In this document: one piece after another, positions 44,364 through 46,306 of the stretch
Numbering within the stretch: position 1 is the first letter of the stretch
Layout of the letters: the number at the start of each line of letters is the position of its first letter
Source: Candidatus Zixiibacteriota bacterium
GTDB lineage: Bacteria > Zixibacteria > MSB-5A5 > UBA10806
NCBI GenBank assembly: GCA_024641335.1
Contig: JAHEDG010000020.1
Location: 1-46,306 of the forward strand
Direction: 5' to 3'
Length of the DNA stretch: 46,306 nucleotides
Translations under genes and position numbers: made by a program
The notes under the pieces: generated by a model
Told to the model about the DNA's origin: nothing
What the model saw: only the letters and a program-made list of their open reading frames with translations
The model's database searches: none

Positions 44364-45866
44364 TTGTTTAAGAAAATCCTGATCGCCAATAGGGGAGAGA
44401 TAGCCGTTCGGGTCATACGTGCCTGCCGTGATCTCGATATCAAATCTGTCGCCGTATTCTCCGAAGCCGATAGGGGCGCTCTCCATGTCCGCTTGGCCGA
44501 CGAAGCCTACGCTATAGGCCCTGCTCCATCTTCCGAATCGTATCTGGTCATCGATAAAATTATCAAGGCCGCCATTGATTCCGGGGCCGAGGCTGTTCAT
44601 CCAGGTTACGGTTTCCTTGCGGAAAACTCCAATTTTGCCGAAGCCTGCCGGCGCGCCGGATTGATCTTTATCGGACCGACTCCCTCAGCTATTAAGCTGC
44701 TGGGTGATAAAATGACCGCCAGAACTGCCATGATAAAAGCCGGAGTGCCGGTTGTTCCCGGTACTGAAAAACCTGTCGACGACGAAAAACAGGCTATTGC
44801 CATCGCTAAAGAAATCGGATTCCCGATCCTGATCAAGGCAGCTGCCGGAGGCGGAGGAAAAGGTATGCGGGTTGTCAACGATGACTCCGAGATAAAATCT
44901 GCCGTCAGGGGAGCGAAATCCGAGGCGAAATCGGCTTTTGGCGACGATCGAATTTACATAGAAAAATACCTGGCCCGTCCTCGGCATGTGGAAATACAGA
45001 TTATCGCCGATTCTCACGGTAACTGTGTTTATCTCGGCGAACGGGAATGCTCCATCCAGCGCCGACATCAGAAAGTCATCGAGGAAGCCCCCAGTCCTCT
45101 GGTCGATCAGGATATGCGTAAAAAAATGGGGCAGGCCGCGGTAGCCGCGGCCAGGGCCGCTGGGTATGTCAACGCCGGGACGGTCGAGTTTCTCGCCGAT
45201 GATAAAAAGGACTTTTATTTCTTGGAAGTGAACACACGTTTGCAGGTGGAGCATCCGGTCACGGAGATGGTCACCGGAATCGACCTGGCAGTGGAGCAGA
45301 TCCTGATCGCCGCGGGCGAAAAACTCTCTTTTTCGCAGGATGATATTGTAATCGAGGGCCATGCCATCGAATGCCGAATCTACGCCGAAGATCCATCATC
45401 CGATTTTCTGCCATCTACCGGGCTGTTACGCTCCTATCACGAGCCGGCTGGGCCGGGAATCAGGGTCGATTCCGGGGTTTACGAAGGGGCTGAAATAAGC
45501 GTGTACTACGACCCTATGATTTCCAAACTCCTCGCCTACGGCAAAAATAGAAAACAGGCTGTCAGCCGGATGCTCCGGGCTCTCGACGAGTACCGGATCT
45601 CGGGTGTAACTACCAATATCGATTTCCATAAGACTATCCTGGTCCACCCGGAATTTGCAGCCGGACGGCTGTCCACTCATTTCATTAAGGAATATTACCA
45701 GGTCAAAGAGGATGGAATCTCCGCTCTTGAGGAGGCTGCCGCCCTGACCGCTGTCATAGCGGAACATGAAGCTCGGAACACTTTGTCTCTTTCATCCGTT
45801 AAGAAACCCGAAGCTTCGCCATGGAAACTCTCCTGGCGTCCCGGGTGTGAATCAGGCAGGGAATAA
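44364..45866 (+). CDS. accC: Biotin carboxylase subunit of an acyl-CoA carboxylase
   Basis: This 500-residue ATP-grasp enzyme carboxylates biotin on its carrier. It starts at TTG: FKKILIANRGEIAVRVIRACRDL. ATP-grasp loop: KAAAGGGGKGMRVV; YLGERECSIQRRHQK; catalytic and metal residues in FLEVNTRLQVEHPVTE. The last 60 residues extend beyond AccC of E. coli (449), as in propionyl-CoA and pyruvate carboxylase-type subunits. The carrier gene follows 7 nt later. Confidence 0.94.
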   Translation: MFKKILIANRGEIAVRVIRACRDLDIKSVAVFSEADRGALHVRLADEAYAIGPAPSSESYLVIDKIIKAAIDSGAEAVHPGYGFLAENSNFAEACRRAGLIFIGPTPSAIKLLGDKMTARTAMIKAGVPVVPGTEKPVDDEKQAIAIAKEIGFPILIKAAAGGGGKGMRVVNDDSEIKSAVRGAKSEAKSAFGDDRIYIEKYLARPRHVEIQIIADSHGNCVYLGERECSIQRRHQKVIEEAPSPLVDQDMRKKMGQAAVAAARAAGYVNAGTVEFLADDKKDFYFLEVNTRLQVEHPVTEMVTGIDLAVEQILIAAGEKLSFSQDDIVIEGHAIECRIYAEDPSSDFLPSTGLLRSYHEPAGPGIRVDSGVYEGAEISVYYDPMISKLLAYGKNRKQAVSRMLRALDEYRISGVTTNIDFHKTILVHPEFAAGRLSTHFIKEYYQVKEDGISALEEAAALTAVIAEHEARNTLSLSSVKKPEASPWKLSWRPGCESGRE

Positions 45867-45873
45867 GGAAGTT

Positions 45874-46306
45874 ATGAAATATCAGGTTACTATCGGAAAT
45901 CGAAAATTCGAGATCGCTATTGACGGTGATAATTCCGTTATCACGATTAACGGCCGTCCGGTGCGGATCGATTATAAAAGACTCAAAGGGGGGAATATCC
46001 ATTCCCTGCTGGCCGACAATATCGCCTATGAGTTCGAATTGGAAAAATCCAACGGCGGTTTCAATCTCTGGCATGGTTCCGGGCAAATCATGGCCGATGT
46101 AGTCGACGAGAAAACTGATAGGTTCAGGAAGCTTATGGGAGATACCGGCGCCGCCGCCAAACTCTCGCTGCTCAAAGCCCCCATGCCCGGCCTGGTTCTC
46201 AAGATCGAAGTGGAAGTAGGGGGGAAGGTTAAAAAGGGTGACGGCCTGATGATTGTCGAAGCGATGAAAATGGAAAACGAGCTTCGTGCGGTCGGCCCCG
46301 GAATTG
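45874..46306 (+). CDS. Biotin carboxyl carrier protein (cut by window end)
   Basis: An open frame of 144 codons from ATG 45874 (AAGGAAG upstream) runs to the window edge. An N-terminal beta domain (MKYQVTIGNRKFEIAIDGD) resembles carriers of propionyl-CoA/methylmalonyl-type carboxylases and pyruvate carboxylase subunit B, not the short E. coli AccB. The biotinyl domain starts near residue 98 (LLKAPMPGLVLKIEVEVGG) with biotinylated Lys132 in EAMKMENE. Most of the domain is present; the last strands are cut off. A carboxyltransferase subunit would be expected beyond the window, or it may pair with AccD 10 kb upstream. Confidence 0.9.
   Translation, partial: MKYQVTIGNRKFEIAIDGDNSVITINGRPVRIDYKRLKGGNIHSLLADNIAYEFELEKSNGGFNLWHGSGQIMADVVDEKTDRFRKLMGDTGAAAKLSLLKAPMPGLVLKIEVEVGGKVKKGDGLMIVEAMKMENELRAVGPGI

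Overview
The window is 46.3 kb of bacterial chromosome of roughly even base composition. About 43 genes are recognisable and all read on the + strand, many touching or overlapping by 1-20 nt. No tRNA, rRNA, insertion sequence or CRISPR array was seen. The organism looks like a Gram-negative, cytochrome-rich anaerobe. The PorY/PorX-type two-component pair, very large multihaem cytochromes, a beta-barrel protein and an export-type polysaccharide locus together suggest an uncultured lineage near the FCB superphylum (Zixibacteria-like is a guess). Lineage is inference only.

Region 1 (1-10251) is an extracellular electron-transfer locus. After the tail of an upstream gene comes a six-haem secreted cytochrome that matches the Geobacter nanowire subunit OmcS motif for motif, closed by a strong hairpin terminator. 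A tight operon follows: an outer-membrane beta-barrel with a discoidin-like insert, two CsgG-like proteins (one a lipoprotein), a double-parvulin chaperone, and two tandem 'doubled CXXCH' cytochromes with 26 and 16 haem sites. I infer that periplasmic cytochromes, an outer-membrane conduit or secretion apparatus and an external filament are encoded together.

Region 2 (10552-16999) holds an S41 C-terminal processing protease, a TauE/SafE transporter with its DUF1634 partner, an unusual HAD-phosphatase/GNAT fusion, and a nucleotidyltransferase-phosphomannomutase-like protein.

Region 3 (17035-29863) is a surface-polysaccharide operon behind a good promoter. It encodes a Wza-like SLBB exporter, a Wzz-like co-polymerase, the WbpB-D-E-I set for UDP-2,3-diacetamido-2,3-dideoxy-mannuronic acid, a GT4 glycosyltransferase, a DUF3473-type deacetylase, a GmhB-like phosphatase and an SDR epimerase. 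It ends with a 758-residue fusion of a WecA/MraY-type polytopic phosphoglycosyltransferase to a WbaP-type monotopic one whose catalytic segment is missing. Wzx, Wzy and WbpA are not in the window.

Region 4 (29856-40876) is housekeeping: serS, a PorY-like kinase and PorX-like regulator, tsaE-tsaB-rimI, accD, folC and uvrB, then an unknown lipoprotein and a small Cys-rich protein.

Region 5 (40877-46306) starts with a structured control region (alternative hairpins and a hairpin overlapping a promoter) ahead of a four-subunit 2-oxoacid:ferredoxin oxidoreductase. A DinB-like protein, biotin carboxylase and a biotin carrier protein cut by the window end follow. Ferredoxin-linked 2-oxoacid metabolism fits with the cytochromes of region 1 as possible electron outlets.
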